64,000 nt of DNA from an aff. Roholtiella sp. LEGE 12411 (GTDB lineage: Bacteria > Cyanobacteriota > Cyanobacteriia > Cyanobacteriales > Nostocaceae), in the NCBI RefSeq assembly GCF_015206995.1, contig NZ_JADEXR010000001.1, forward strand, positions 62,001 to 126,000, in the 5' to 3' direction. Numbering within the stretch: position 1 is the stretch's first letter; the number at the start of each line of letters is the position of its first letter. Of the stretch, positions 53,697 to 63,668 are shown one piece after another. Position numbers and translations under genes: made by a program. The notes under the pieces were generated by a model. That model did no database searches and was not told the origin of the DNA. It saw only the letters and a program-made list of their open reading frames with translations.

Positions 53697-54066
53697 TGTG
53701 TTGGAACCAGTTATATTGTAATTTGCGATCGCACTTTAGCTAAAAAATTAGGCGATCGCACTAGTTTTAGTGTAAATTTGAGTGCGAACTGTAAAGACTA
53801 TATTTTTTAATTGTGTAAATTTTTACCAATTTTTAATCCGTCAAAACCGAACCGTTTACGGTAATTTTTTTACCTTGATAGCAGTTCGTCCAATTAAAGT
53901 TGACAAATAGAAAATTTCTAAAATTAAGTAAATTATCAGATTTCAAATTTTTACAACATATCAAGAATATCTTGATACTTTATTATGAGCAGATTTTGAT
54001 CAATTAACTAAGTGTATTAAACCTTTGAAGTTAGTTGTATTGCTAAATATGTAATGGGGAAACAAC
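53697..54066. other. Intergenic, 370 bp
   Basis: Two HIP1 sites near 53728 and 53752 flank an AAAATTAGGCGATCGCACTAG block; then very AT-rich DNA with the promoter of the acyltransferase gene. AAATTTTTACCAATTTTTAAT and GGTAATTTTTTTACC near 53815-53875 are suggestive of bends only. No gene seen. Confidence 0.5.
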
Positions 54067-55179
54067 ATGGGATTAATAAGAGTTCTTTTAGCATTAACAG
54101 TTGTAGTAGCTCATTCTAACGCTATTTTTGGAATTGAGTTTGGAGGAGGAGTAGTTGCTGTCCAGACATTTTTTATTATATCTGGCTTTTATATGTCGAT
54201 GATTTTAGAGAATAAGTATATTGGAGAAGGCAGCTATAAATTATTTATTTCCAATAGACTACTTCGACTATTTCCTATCTATTGGGTAGTACTTGCGCTC
54301 ACAATTATCATAAATTTATTTGCGATTTTTTTGATAAATAAACCTGTAACTCTCTCTTATTACATTGATTATTTTCATGAAATGAGCCTTGGTACTTTCT
54401 TGTTTACAGTAATCATGAACATCATGTTATTTGGGCAAGATATTATTATGTTTCTAGGGTTAAATACCGAAACAGGTAATTTATTTTTTACCAATAATTA
54501 TTTCGAGACTGATCCTCAACTTTGGAGGTTTTCATTTATTCCTCAAGCATGGACTTTAGGAGTTGAGTTAACGTTTTATTTAATTGCTCCTTTTATTGTC
54601 CGTAGAAAGACATCGACAATATTAACTTTAATACTTTTGAGTTTACTACTTAGAGGATATATTTATTTCTCTTTGGGATGGACTAATGATCCGTGGATTC
54701 ACAGATTCTTTCCTACAGAACTGGCTTTATTCCTTTTTGGCACTATTTCTTATAGGATTTATTCAAAAATTGCCAATAGCAAAAAGTCTGGAAAGATAGA
54801 ATTATCAATTACGGTAGGTTTTATTATAATTACTATTTTTTATCAGTTTATTCCGGCTTTTTCTAATATATGGATTTATTATCTACTTTCTTGCTTTTCA
54901 ATACCCTTTATTTTTAAGGTTACAAAAAATTCCAAGTTTGATATGCACTTAGGAGAATTTTCGTATCCCATCTATATTGGTCATAGAATTGTTATCCAGG
55001 CAATCACCCCATTTACTGATAAGTTGGGAATTGAAACTTACAGAGGTGAATTGGCAACAATATTATCATTTGGTACGGCATATTTATTAATCAAATTCGT
55101 ATCAGATCCAATAGAAAAAATTCGTCGAGCAAGATTTGAAAAAGCTAAAAAAACTATGTCTACTAATCAATCAAACTAG
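54067..55179 (+). CDS. Acyltransferase 3 (OafA/YrhL) family membrane protein, copy 2
   Basis: 370 aa, about ten helices. MGLIRVLLALTVVVAHSNAI holds the catalytic Arg and His (R5, H16), VAVQTFFIISGFYMSMIL the SGF motif, and NRLLRLFPIYWVVL the R-x-x-R-x-x-P-x-Y-W motif. GEFSYPIYIGHRIVIQ near the end is the usual last helix pair. It should O-acylate an exported glycan or lipid. Followed by the same palindromic repeat element as copy 1 at 39641, although the two proteins are only distant relatives. Confidence 0.85.
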   Translation: MGLIRVLLALTVVVAHSNAIFGIEFGGGVVAVQTFFIISGFYMSMILENKYIGEGSYKLFISNRLLRLFPIYWVVLALTIIINLFAIFLINKPVTLSYYIDYFHEMSLGTFLFTVIMNIMLFGQDIIMFLGLNTETGNLFFTNNYFETDPQLWRFSFIPQAWTLGVELTFYLIAPFIVRRKTSTILTLILLSLLLRGYIYFSLGWTNDPWIHRFFPTELALFLFGTISYRIYSKIANSKKSGKIELSITVGFIIITIFYQFIPAFSNIWIYYLLSCFSIPFIFKVTKNSKFDMHLGEFSYPIYIGHRIVIQAITPFTDKLGIETYRGELATILSFGTAYLLIKFVSDPIEKIRRARFEKAKKTMSTNQSN

Positions 55180-55212
55180 GCTGATAACTTTTAAGGGGCG
55201 CAGAGGAATAAT

Positions 55213-55300
55213 TCACAGCAGTAGAGACGTTACATGTAACGTCTCTACTGGGTTTTGGGTTTTATTTATGTACTTCTTGTACCTGAAATTTGCTGTACTG
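55213..55300. repeat. Palindromic repeat element, copy 2
   Basis: The same 28-bp palindrome (55221-55248), then GGGTTTTATTTATGTACTTC and ACCTGAAATTTGCTGTA. Inverted ends CACAGCAG/TGCTGTA. It lies 34 bp after the acyltransferase stop and may act as its terminator. The remaining gap to 55607 shows only AT-rich DNA and the typA promoter. Confidence 0.7.
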
Positions 55301-55607
55301 TTAGCTGCCTGTCAGTGTGTGGAGTGTGTTACTAGGTTACTAGGCAGAATTAAACTTGCCTTATCCAAAAAAACTCAAGTCTTTAATTAGTTTTTACTGT
55401 GCAAATATCTCAAAACTAAGTACAAAATTCAGCTTACTTGATCTTTTGGCTTAATAACGTTTACAAAACTCCCCGGAATTGTGACGATTACGCTAGAATT
55501 GTTAAAGGTTCTTTACAGAAATTGTTGACCATTCCCAATTCTGTTAGAAAAGCCTAGTACTCAAATGTAAATCTCAAAACCCCTTCTAGAGTTCACCAAA
55601 AACCTCT

Positions 55608-57398
55608 ATGACGCTCCCAATTCGTAACGTCGCCATCATTGCCCACGTTGACCACGGCAAAACCACCTTGGTTGATGCACTTCTCAAACAATCCGGTATT
55701 TTCCGCGAAGGCGAAGACGTTCCGGATTGTGTCATGGACTCCAACGCTCTAGAACGGGAGCGGGGGATTACCATTCTGTCCAAAAATACAGCGGTTCGCT
55801 ACAGAGAGACGCTGATCAACATTGTCGATACTCCTGGACACGCTGACTTCGGCGGCGAAGTTGAACGCGTACTCGGTATGGTTGATGGGTGTCTTCTAAT
55901 TGTCGATGCCAACGAAGGCCCCATGCCCCAAACGCGCTTTGTACTGAAAAAAGCTTTGGAAAAAGGTCTGCGCCCGATTGTTGTTGTCAACAAAATCGAC
56001 CGTGGCCAAGCTGACCCTCATGTTGCTGTTGATAAAGTTTTGGATCTGTTCTTGGAATTAGGAGCAGATGAAGACCAGTGTGATTTTACCTATTTGTTTG
56101 CCTCCGGTATGGGAGGTTATGCCAAGGAAAGCTTGGAAGCAGAATCGGTAGATATGCAACCTCTGTTTAATGCAATTCTGCAACATGTTCCACCACCTGT
56201 AGGCGATAGCAATAAGCCTTTGCAATTGCAAGTCACAACCCTCGATTATTCTGAATATCTGGGGCGAATTGTGATCGGTAGAATCCATAACGGTACTATC
56301 CGCACGGGGCAGCAAGCTGCTTTGATAACAGAAAATGGCAGTATTGTCAAAGGTAAAATCAGCAAGTTGATGGGTTTTGAGGGGCTAAAGCGGGTGGAAA
56401 TGGAAGAAGCAACCGCAGGTTATATTGTTGCGGTGGCTGGTTTTGCTGACGCTTATATTGGGGAAACAATAACTGATCCCAATGAACCCCAAGCTTTGCC
56501 ACTAATTAAAGTGGACGAACCAACATTACAAATGACCTTTTGGGTGAATGATTCACCCTTTGCTGGTCAAGAAGGTAAGTTGGTAACTTCACGACAAGTA
56601 CGCGATCGCCTATTCCGCGAGCTAGAAACCAACGTCGCCCTGCGCGTCGAAGAAACCGATTCTCCTGAGAAATTCCTGGTTTCTGGTCGTGGAGAATTAC
56701 ACTTGGGCATCTTAATCGAAACCATGCGCCGGGAAGGCTTCGAGTTTCAAGTATCTCAGCCACAAGTAATTTACCGGGAAGTCAGCGGGCAACCTTGTGA
56801 ACCCTTTGAACTCCTAGTATTAGACGTTCCTGCTGATGGTGTCGGTAGTTGCATTGAACGCTTAGGACAACGCAAAGGCGAAATGCAAGATATGCAGCCA
56901 GGTAGTAGCGATCGCACCCAGCTAGAGTTTGTCATTCCCGCCCGTGGCTTAATTGGCTTCCGGGGTGAATTCATGCGGATGACTCGTGGTGAAGGCATCA
57001 TGAACCACAGCTTCTTAGACTACCGTCAACTTAGTGGCGATATTGAAGCCCGTAATAAAGGCGTTTTAATCTCCTTTGAAGAGGGCATCTCTACCTTCTA
57101 TGCTATGAAGAATGCCGAAGATAGAGGCTCATTCTTTATTACTCCCGGTACTAAGGTTTACAGAGGCATGATTGTTGGAGAACACAATCGCCCCCAAGAT
57201 TTGGAGCTAAATGTCTGTAAGACCAAGCAGTTAACCAACCACCGGGCTGCTGGTGGCGATGAACTGGTGCAGTTGCAAGCACCAATCGACATGAGTTTAG
57301 AACGTGCTTTAGAGTACATCGGCCCAGATGAATTGGTGGAAGTTACACCTAAGTCGATTCGTCTGCGGAAAATGGCGAAGAAGTTGGCAAAACGCTAA
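55608..57398 (+). CDS. typA: Translational GTPase TypA/BipA
   Basis: 596 aa. G1 [16 protein letters not shown]2 [13 protein letters not shown]3 [17 protein letters not shown]4 NKIDR, then domain II, III, V and the TypA-specific C-terminal domain. TypA binds the 70S ribosome at the EF-G site and helps 50S assembly in cold or stress. Length normal. Ends with a strong intrinsic terminator. Confidence 0.96.
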   Translation: MTLPIRNVAIIAHVDHGKTTLVDALLKQSGIFREGEDVPDCVMDSNALERERGITILSKNTAVRYRETLINIVDTPGHADFGGEVERVLGMVDGCLLIVDANEGPMPQTRFVLKKALEKGLRPIVVVNKIDRGQADPHVAVDKVLDLFLELGADEDQCDFTYLFASGMGGYAKESLEAESVDMQPLFNAILQHVPPPVGDSNKPLQLQVTTLDYSEYLGRIVIGRIHNGTIRTGQQAALITENGSIVKGKISKLMGFEGLKRVEMEEATAGYIVAVAGFADAYIGETITDPNEPQALPLIKVDEPTLQMTFWVNDSPFAGQEGKLVTSRQVRDRLFRELETNVALRVEETDSPEKFLVSGRGELHLGILIETMRREGFEFQVSQPQVIYREVSGQPCEPFELLVLDVPADGVGSCIERLGQRKGEMQDMQPGSSDRTQLEFVIPARGLIGFRGEFMRMTRGEGIMNHSFLDYRQLSGDIEARNKGVLISFEEGISTFYAMKNAEDRGSFFITPGTKVYRGMIVGEHNRPQDLELNVCKTKQLTNHRAAGGDELVQLQAPIDMSLERALEYIGPDELVEVTPKSIRLRKMAKKLAKR

Positions 57399-57423
57399 GT
57401 AAAAATTCTTAATTGATTTAGAA

Positions 57424-57447
57424 AGCCCGCATTAGCGGGCTTTTTAG
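57424..57447 (+). terminator. Intrinsic terminator after typA
   Basis: AGCCCGC-ATTA-GCGGGCT followed by TTTTA, starting 26 bp after the typA stop. Perfect 7-bp GC-rich stem with T-tract: a textbook Rho-independent terminator. Confidence 0.9.
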
Positions 57448-57591
57448 TTAAGGTTAATGTGTATGACTTGTAAAACTACTGAAAGATTAGATTCAGCGAT
57501 GTTACGTAAAGGCAGGGTAGATTTAATGTACGAGTTTATGCAGTGGTTTGTATAAAATAAACCTGTAGTCTAAAGTCGACAAGGAAAATGA

Positions 57592-59304
57592 CTAGGGAAA
57601 ATCTTTGGATGTGATGGACATAGTTACCCCAAGCGCTTTCTCCAACATTTCATTGGCTTTGTCGTGACGAGAGTTGCCAAAAAGGGACTCAAAGAAATTA
57701 GCAATGGCAGAAAGTATAGATTGGCTGACTCCTTGCTCTGCTAAGCCGTTTGAAGCGTATACTTTGGCAATCGCAATCAACGCCTCAGCTTTATAAATTT
57801 TGTTGTTTATGGATTGAGTTATAGCAATCGCCTGGTCGAATTGTCCTTCCTTGGCAAATCCACTAGCAATGTCAGGGAACATCCATTCATCTACGACGGG
57901 TTGCTCCCTCACTAGTTGCAGAGCTAGGTTGGTCTGCCCTACATCTACATAGCTGCGGACAATTTCGTTTGTGAAGCCTTTTATATTTCCAGTCTGAACG
58001 ATTTGTAACGCCATTTGAGGTTGTCTGGCTTTGAGATAACTGAGTGCTAGCTCTGAAGAAATGCCCTTGACTTGCTTAGTTTGAACCAAATTCCAAGCTT
58101 GAGCGGGCTGGTCGAGCGTGAGATAATATCTAACAATCTCAGTCAATGCGTAATTGCTATTGCTGGTTGATTGCGCTAACTTCACGCCTTCCTCCACGTT
58201 TCCCCTCTCCACGTAAACGAGCGCAATTTTCTGCAACGCTACATCTCGCTCTACTATTGGCACAATTGAGCGAGCAATTTCCAGGGCTTGCTCAAAGTCA
58301 CCAAGTTTTGCATATCCTTCAGCAACTTTGCCTAAAGCATCTTCTCGACTTTTGCTGACGTTTGGGGGAATGATCTGCGCCGCAGTTCGGGCTTGGGCCA
58401 TTATTGCAACTGCCTGGTTTTTCTGATCCAGCGCGGCATACTCAAGTGCAATGTCAATTAGCTGAATTATTTTATCCAACGGAAACTGCTGACTGGTGAG
58501 CGTCCGAATTTTGGGCAAGGCTTGCTCAAGAATCTTGAGCGTACGACCTTTTTCGCCAATGACTGCGAATTGTTTTGCAATATACAGTATTTGCTGACTC
58601 TGTGTAATGGCATCTTCTCCTTGAGTTGAGCCAATGGCAGTGGTACTCTCTAACGCCCGCTCCAGCAATAACACTACCTCCTGTTTTGCTTGAATTTGAC
58701 TGAGCCGTATACTCATGTTGATGAAAAGCAGGGTTCTGTAATCGGGATTGTCTATACGTTGGGCTAGCTCGATAGACTGATTCAAGATTTGAGTTGCTTG
58801 CTGGGACTTGCCCGCTTTAAATAACTGAGCGGCTATCTCGTTCAGCGTGAGCGGATCGCCCACTGTAGTGCTGATCTGGAGCGCCCAATCGATGTGCCCT
58901 TCGGCGGCGTACTCTTTGGCACGGTTAAGTAATGATTCGATAGGAGAAGTAGCACTACTACTACAGCCGGTTTTAGTTTGGGTTTGAGCAGTTTGGATGG
59001 CAGTTGCAAAAAGTTGTTTGCTTTTATCCTTTTCTCCAACTAGGAAGTAGCCGCCAGCCACTTTCGCTAGAGGGTTGGCTTTGAAACACTGGTTGCTCAT
59101 TGCTGCTATCGACTCGATAGCTTGATCTAATACTTTACTCGCCCGTTGAGTTTCTTTAATCTGAGCGTACTGATAAGCAATTTCAGCTAGAAGTCTTGCT
59201 TTGATATCCGTAGCTTGTGTTGCCATCGCTCCACTGGTTGAATAAAAAACAGCCATCAAGGTCATAGCTGCAATCTGTATGAATCGCTTCGTGTTTTGAG
59301 ACAT
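57592..59304 (-). CDS. Secreted TPR-like repeat protein, function unknown
   Basis: 570 aa. Signal peptide about 1-28 (FIQIAAMTLMAVFYSTSGAMA). The rest is a helical-repeat array of 34-40-residue units of the form LAxIAxxYAxxGxxxxAxxILxxAL (for example LLAEIAYQYAQIKETQRASKVL, YAKLGDFEQALEIARSI, YVDVGQTNLALQLV), i.e. TPR or SEL1-like. Similar long secreted repeat proteins are common in cyanobacteria without known roles; scaffold for periplasmic partners is the default guess. Convergent with typA. Confidence 0.75.
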   Translation of the reverse strand: MSQNTKRFIQIAAMTLMAVFYSTSGAMATQATDIKARLLAEIAYQYAQIKETQRASKVLDQAIESIAAMSNQCFKANPLAKVAGGYFLVGEKDKSKQLFATAIQTAQTQTKTGCSSSATSPIESLLNRAKEYAAEGHIDWALQISTTVGDPLTLNEIAAQLFKAGKSQQATQILNQSIELAQRIDNPDYRTLLFINMSIRLSQIQAKQEVVLLLERALESTTAIGSTQGEDAITQSQQILYIAKQFAVIGEKGRTLKILEQALPKIRTLTSQQFPLDKIIQLIDIALEYAALDQKNQAVAIMAQARTAAQIIPPNVSKSREDALGKVAEGYAKLGDFEQALEIARSIVPIVERDVALQKIALVYVERGNVEEGVKLAQSTSNSNYALTEIVRYYLTLDQPAQAWNLVQTKQVKGISSELALSYLKARQPQMALQIVQTGNIKGFTNEIVRSYVDVGQTNLALQLVREQPVVDEWMFPDIASGFAKEGQFDQAIAITQSINNKIYKAEALIAIAKVYASNGLAEQGVSQSILSAIANFFESLFGNSRHDKANEMLEKALGVTMSITSKDFP

Positions 59305-59433
59305 ATTTTGGCTTGTATGTTATGTGAATACCGAACTTTTTAATTTATTATCTGGAATCTGTTTGAAATGTATTGTAGCTAATTGCTAATATCAGGATTC
59401 CTACATTTCTACCACCCAACAGACTAAATCACT

Positions 59434-60663
59434 GTGACAATCCAACAATTGATTACAGAAGCACTGAGCTTACCTAATAGCGCGATCGCCTACCACGTCA
59501 GTCAAGAGTTAGCAGCAATTTATCCTCAGAAAGCACTGCTAGAAAGTAGCGATTCTTCGTTTAATTTAGAGAACTATGCTAAAGCAAACCTCTGTAATAT
59601 TCAATATGACGCTTATATCCATAATCAGATTATCACTGGTTGGAATGGAATGGATAACGAAATTTATAACTATACAGAAAATGCCAGCTTTGAAGTGACA
59701 TGGCAAGAAAATAAATTCGATGTACTTTTAATGAGTTGGCAGGAGGGTTATTGTAAAACTCGCTATCACTGGATTTTGGCTGATAGCAAAGAGTTAGCTG
59801 AGAATTTTTTTGCTGCTGTTTGTGAATGGAACTCAGAAATTCGTGACGAAGTTTTAGTTTTTGAAGATGGTTACTGGGATAAAAATCCAGACCTTTTTCA
59901 ATCTATCAAAGGTGCAAATTTTAAGAATCTGATCTTGCATGGTACTCTCAAGCAAGATATTCAAGATGACTTGATAAACTTCTTTACCTGTCGAGAAACT
60001 TACGCAGATTATGGTGTTCCTTGGAAGCGCGGAATTTTGCTAATTGGCTCACCAGGAAATGGCAAAACTCACACGATCAAAGCATTGATTAATCAAATGC
60101 AGCAGCCTTGCTTGTATGTAAAAAGTTTCAAGTCTGAATATGCTACCGATAGCGAAAATATCCGGAGAGTTTTCAAACAAGCACGGCAGTCTGCCCCTTG
60201 TATTTTGATATTAGAAGATATCGATTCTCTATTAAATGACGAGAATCGCTCTTTTTTCCTGAATGAACTTGATGGCTTCGCTTTAAACCAGGGAATTGTC
60301 ACCATTGCTAGTACTAATCATCCAGAGCGCTTAGATGCGGCAATTTGCGATCGCCCCAGCCGCTTTGATCGCAAGTATCACTTTGAATTACCAGAGATTC
60401 TCGAAAGAGAAGCTTATATCGCTTTGTGGAACAATAAACTGAAAACTCCGATGCGCTTATCTGATGAAGCCTTGAGCCAGATAACTGAACTGACAGATGG
60501 CTTCTCCTTTGCGTACCTTAAAGAACTATTTATCTCGTCGATGGTTCGCTGGATGGGAGTGATGGAAACTGGTGCTATGGAGAAAATTATGCTTTCTCAA
60601 GTTGTAGTTTTGCGAGAACAAATGAGCAGCACAACTGTTAATGACGAAAGTTTAGGAAAATAA
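59434..60663 (+). CDS. AAA-family ATPase with unknown N-terminal domain
   Basis: 409 aa from a GTG start. The first about 180 residues are of unknown family. The AAA module follows: GVPWKRGILLIGSPGNGKTH (Walker A, about 195-214), CILILEDIDSLL (Walker B), IASTNHPERLD (sensor 1) and the arginine-finger-like RPSRFDRKYHF. The SRFDRKYHF ending and single module resemble BCS1/MoxR-distant AAA chaperones that unfold or assemble a partner. No partner gene is adjacent. Confidence 0.8.
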   Translation: MTIQQLITEALSLPNSAIAYHVSQELAAIYPQKALLESSDSSFNLENYAKANLCNIQYDAYIHNQIITGWNGMDNEIYNYTENASFEVTWQENKFDVLLMSWQEGYCKTRYHWILADSKELAENFFAAVCEWNSEIRDEVLVFEDGYWDKNPDLFQSIKGANFKNLILHGTLKQDIQDDLINFFTCRETYADYGVPWKRGILLIGSPGNGKTHTIKALINQMQQPCLYVKSFKSEYATDSENIRRVFKQARQSAPCILILEDIDSLLNDENRSFFLNELDGFALNQGIVTIASTNHPERLDAAICDRPSRFDRKYHFELPEILEREAYIALWNNKLKTPMRLSDEALSQITELTDGFSFAYLKELFISSMVRWMGVMETGAMEKIMLSQVVVLREQMSSTTVNDESLGK

Positions 60664-60705
60664 CATCAAAGTTATTATCTCGGTAATTCTGCTTAAAAAG
60701 TCAAA

Positions 60706-60891
60706 AGTTAGAATTTTGAGCTTAAATTTTGGAGATTAAAGCTTAAAATTCCGAGTTCTGCTCTCGATGTTTCGAGTTATAAGCTTGATGTTTCAAGTTC
60801 TGAGCTTGATATTCCGAGTTTTGATCTCAATGTTTCGAGTTCTGAGCTTGATGTTTCAAGTTCTGAGCTTGATATTCCGAGTTCCAAGCTC
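60706..60891. repeat. 21-bp tandem repeat array, intergenic
   Basis: From 60739 seven units of 21 bp and a part unit, consensus GAGCTTGATGTTTCAAGTTCT with GAGCTTGATATTCCGAGTT variants; a worn unit lies just before. Units alternate so that a 63-bp higher-order period shows (units 3-4 repeat as 6-7). One + frame reads seven-residue repeats with hydrophobic positions, but there is no ribosome site, so I do not call it a gene. Confidence 0.85.
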
Positions 60892-60982
60892 AAAAAATGA
60901 AGTTTTGAGGGCGATATTTAATGAAAAAACGCTCTGCATTTATGTATAGAAGCCAGCATTGAGAAATATAATTAATCTTTAA

Positions 60983-61987
60983 GTGACAACACTGCTATCA
61001 ATGCCTCAGTATAACTCCGTCACCATAACTGATGTGCAAGCAGCCCAAGAGCGGCTTTTGGGAATTGCCCATCGTACACCTGTGCTAACTTCCAGAATAG
61101 TCAACGATCGCACCCATAGCCAAGTGTTTTTTAAGTGCGAAAATTTTCAACGCACAGGAGCATTCAAATTTAGAGGTGCTTACAATGCACTCTTGCAACT
61201 ATCCGCAGCACAAAAACAAAAAGGCGTGATTACCTATTCATCGGGGAATCATGCTCAAGCGATCGCCTTAGCTGGAAAGCTGCTAAATATTCCCGCTACA
61301 ATTGTCATGCCTGACGATGCTCCCGCAGTCAAGCAGACTGCTACTCGTAGCTACGGTGCTGAGGTGATTCTGTACAATCGCCAAGAAACAAACAGGGAGG
61401 AATTAACTCAAAACTTAGCACGCGTAGGCGCAGCCAGCCGCAGGCATCGCGCGCTCACACTCATTCCCCCTTACGATCATCCGCATGTAGTCGCGGGACA
61501 AGGGACAACGGCTTTAGAACTAATTGCAGAAGTTGGTCAACTCGATTTACTATTAGTTTGCTGTGGCGGTGGTGGATTAATTTCCGGGTGTGCGATCGCC
61601 ACTAAAGCACTTTTACCCAATTGTAAAGTAATTGGCGTAGAACCAGAACTAGCCGACGATGCTACCCGTTCCTTCCACAGCAAAACTCTACAAACTGTTA
61701 AAAATCCTGATACCATCGCCGATGGTGCTCGCACTCCCAGCCTTGGTAAGATTACCTTTCCCTTAGTGCTGCATTACGTCGATGATATGGTGACAGTCTC
61801 GGAAGAAGCGATTATTCGTACCATGTTTTTTTTGTGGGAACGCCTCAAAATTGTAGTTGAACCCACCGGCGCACTAGCAGCAGCAGCTTTACTAGAAGGT
61901 GTAGTTAAAGCACCACAGACAAAGATTGGTGTAATCATCAGCGGTGGAAATGTAGATTTGGCACAAGTTGGTAAATTATTTTCCTGA
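60983..61987 (+). CDS. Threonine/serine dehydratase family enzyme (PLP, fold II)
   Basis: 334 aa, GTG at 60983 or ATG at 61001. KCENFQRTGAFKFRGAYNAL holds the PLP lysine, SSGNHAQA the substrate loop, CGGGGL the phosphate loop, and GGNVD ends it; no regulatory ACT domain, so it is the short (serine racemase or threo-3-hydroxyaspartate dehydratase) type. Between NLA and LTLIPPYDHPHVV there are about 7-9 extra residues, RVGAASRRHRA, coded by a small dispersed repeat (61422-61450). The frame is kept. Whether this loop tolerates the insert is not known. Confidence 0.88.
   Translation: MTTLLSMPQYNSVTITDVQAAQERLLGIAHRTPVLTSRIVNDRTHSQVFFKCENFQRTGAFKFRGAYNALLQLSAAQKQKGVITYSSGNHAQAIALAGKLLNIPATIVMPDDAPAVKQTATRSYGAEVILYNRQETNREELTQNLARVGAASRRHRALTLIPPYDHPHVVAGQGTTALELIAEVGQLDLLLVCCGGGGLISGCAIATKALLPNCKVIGVEPELADDATRSFHSKTLQTVKNPDTIADGARTPSLGKITFPLVLHYVDDMVTVSEEAIIRTMFFLWERLKIVVEPTGALAAAALLEGVVKAPQTKIGVIISGGNVDLAQVGKLFS
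61422..61450. repeat. Small dispersed repeat inserted in frame in the dehydratase gene
   Basis: GCGTAGGCGCAGCC, AGCC, and GCAGGCATCGC: same family as 38209-38243. Read here in a frame without a stop, it codes for VGAASRRHR. It sits in a surface loop next to the conserved IPPYDHP. Confidence 0.7.
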
Positions 61988-62333
61988 CTTGGAGTATGCA
62001 TTGGAACCTTTTTCTATCCATGCAGTCTCATAAATATACGTAATAACACGGATGGATATAAAAACTTAAGGTACTAGTTATCATATCTAAATTTCCGGGA
62101 TGTAATCTCTGCTGTGTTGGAACGTCATCTGCATCTCAAGCAAGCAAAGCTTAATCTAGTGTTACCGAATTACGCCCCCACTCAGAAAGTTGTATTAATT
62201 ATGAAGTGAGCGATCGCCCCATAACACCTAAAATTTAGTTGAAAGAGCAGTAAGTCAAGAATTTTTGCTCAAATGTTTACAGATGTTAACATTGTATACT
62301 TGGCTTGGGCGTGTATGTTTTAGTATTACCCTT

Positions 62334-63647
62334 ATGAAGACTGTTCTCAAATCAAATCAAGAGCAAGTCACTCGGTTGTTTTCTCACCTCGAATTTGATG
62401 GAAATAAGCTCAATCATCAACCGGGTAGTGTATTAGGGAGTACTGCGCTGATAGCGGGAACTACGGTTGGGGCTGGAATTCTCGCCCTACCTGCGGTGAC
62501 TTTGCCATCTGGGATTTTGCCATCCACAGCCCTGCTAATTGCTGTTTGGCTCTACGCTTTAGTCTCAGGTTTGTTGATTGCAGAAGTAACTTTGAATGCA
62601 ATGCATCTAGAGGGGCGTCCGAGTGTAGGCTTGTTGGCAATTGTTCAGAAGACCCTTGGTAAGCAGGGAGCGCGAATTGCTGGCGGCGCTTATCTATTCA
62701 TGCATTATGCGCTGCTGGTGGCATACATTACTCAAGGTGGAGAAATTTTAGTATCTGCAATTGCAAAAATCTGGGGTGTGCAGAACGTTTTACCTACATG
62801 GGTGGGGACAACGACTTTCACTCTTTTATTTGGCGGTATTATGTATGTTGGACGAGAAAAGTTTATTGAGAAATTAAACAGCGCCTTTGTGGGGATTGTA
62901 ATTATTTCATTTTTGGGACTGTTGCTCCTAGGAGGAGGACAAGTTAAAAGCGCCCAATTTTTATTTCAGAACTGGAGTGCCCTTGGTAGCGCCGTTTCAG
63001 TCATGTGTGTCGCCCTGTTCTACCATAATGTTGTGCCTGTAGTTGTAACCCAACTAGAAGGAGATGTCCGCAAGATTCGTAATTCTATCTTCATTGGTTC
63101 TGCGATTCCTCTAATCATGTTCTTGGCATGGAATGCCGTGATTTTGGGAAGTGTCAGTTCCGATGTATTACAAGGCATCTCTGATGGCAGAACCGTTTTT
63201 GACCCACTACAAATTCTGCGATCTGGTGATGCAGGAGAATGGTTAGGAGTGCTAGTATCGATTTTCTCAGAGTTTGCGATCGTCACCTCATTTATTGGAT
63301 TTGTGTACGGGTTGTTGGATTTCTTCAAAGATATTTCTCTAATTACCCAGGGTGAATCTTCTAATCGCCTACCCCTATATTCACTGGTTCTTTTCCCTCC
63401 TATGAGTCTTGGGGCGCTTAATCCCACTATCTTTTTTGCAGCCTTAGACTACACTGGAACATTCAGTGTTTCAGTTTTAGGCGGAATTATTCCGGCGTTA
63501 ATGAGTTGGAAGCAACGTCAAGAGCAGGAAAACTTAAATACTACGAATCAACCACTTGTTCCTGGTGGTAAGGTGACACTCACTGTGATGATTGGAGTTG
63601 CATTAGCCTTGATAGTGAAACAAATTTTATTCATCTACGGAATGTAA
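62334..63647 (+). CDS. Aromatic amino-acid permease family transporter (Tyr/Trp type)
   Basis: About 437 aa from ATG 62334; an ATG at 62265 would add 23 residues with no matching family sequence. Eleven helices. GSTALIAGTTVGAGILALPA at the start is the family signature (TGTxxGAGxLxLP), and the rest follows the HAAAP pattern, close to TyrP/Mtr. Proton-coupled uptake of Tyr or Trp across the inner membrane is likely. The gap 61988-62333 holds only a HIP1 site near 62210 and a possible decayed frame (VLERHLHLKQAKLNLVLPNY) that I do not recognise. Confidence 0.85.
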   Translation: MKTVLKSNQEQVTRLFSHLEFDGNKLNHQPGSVLGSTALIAGTTVGAGILALPAVTLPSGILPSTALLIAVWLYALVSGLLIAEVTLNAMHLEGRPSVGLLAIVQKTLGKQGARIAGGAYLFMHYALLVAYITQGGEILVSAIAKIWGVQNVLPTWVGTTTFTLLFGGIMYVGREKFIEKLNSAFVGIVIISFLGLLLLGGGQVKSAQFLFQNWSALGSAVSVMCVALFYHNVVPVVVTQLEGDVRKIRNSIFIGSAIPLIMFLAWNAVILGSVSSDVLQGISDGRTVFDPLQILRSGDAGEWLGVLVSIFSEFAIVTSFIGFVYGLLDFFKDISLITQGESSNRLPLYSLVLFPPMSLGALNPTIFFAALDYTGTFSVSVLGGIIPALMSWKQRQEQENLNTTNQPLVPGGKVTLTVMIGVALALIVKQILFIYGM

Positions 63648-63668
63648 AACTATTCAAAAACTTAGTAG

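Noticed and set aside
60767-60949. 60-codon frame of seven-residue hydrophobic repeats
   Set aside because: Product of the 21-bp array; no ribosome site.
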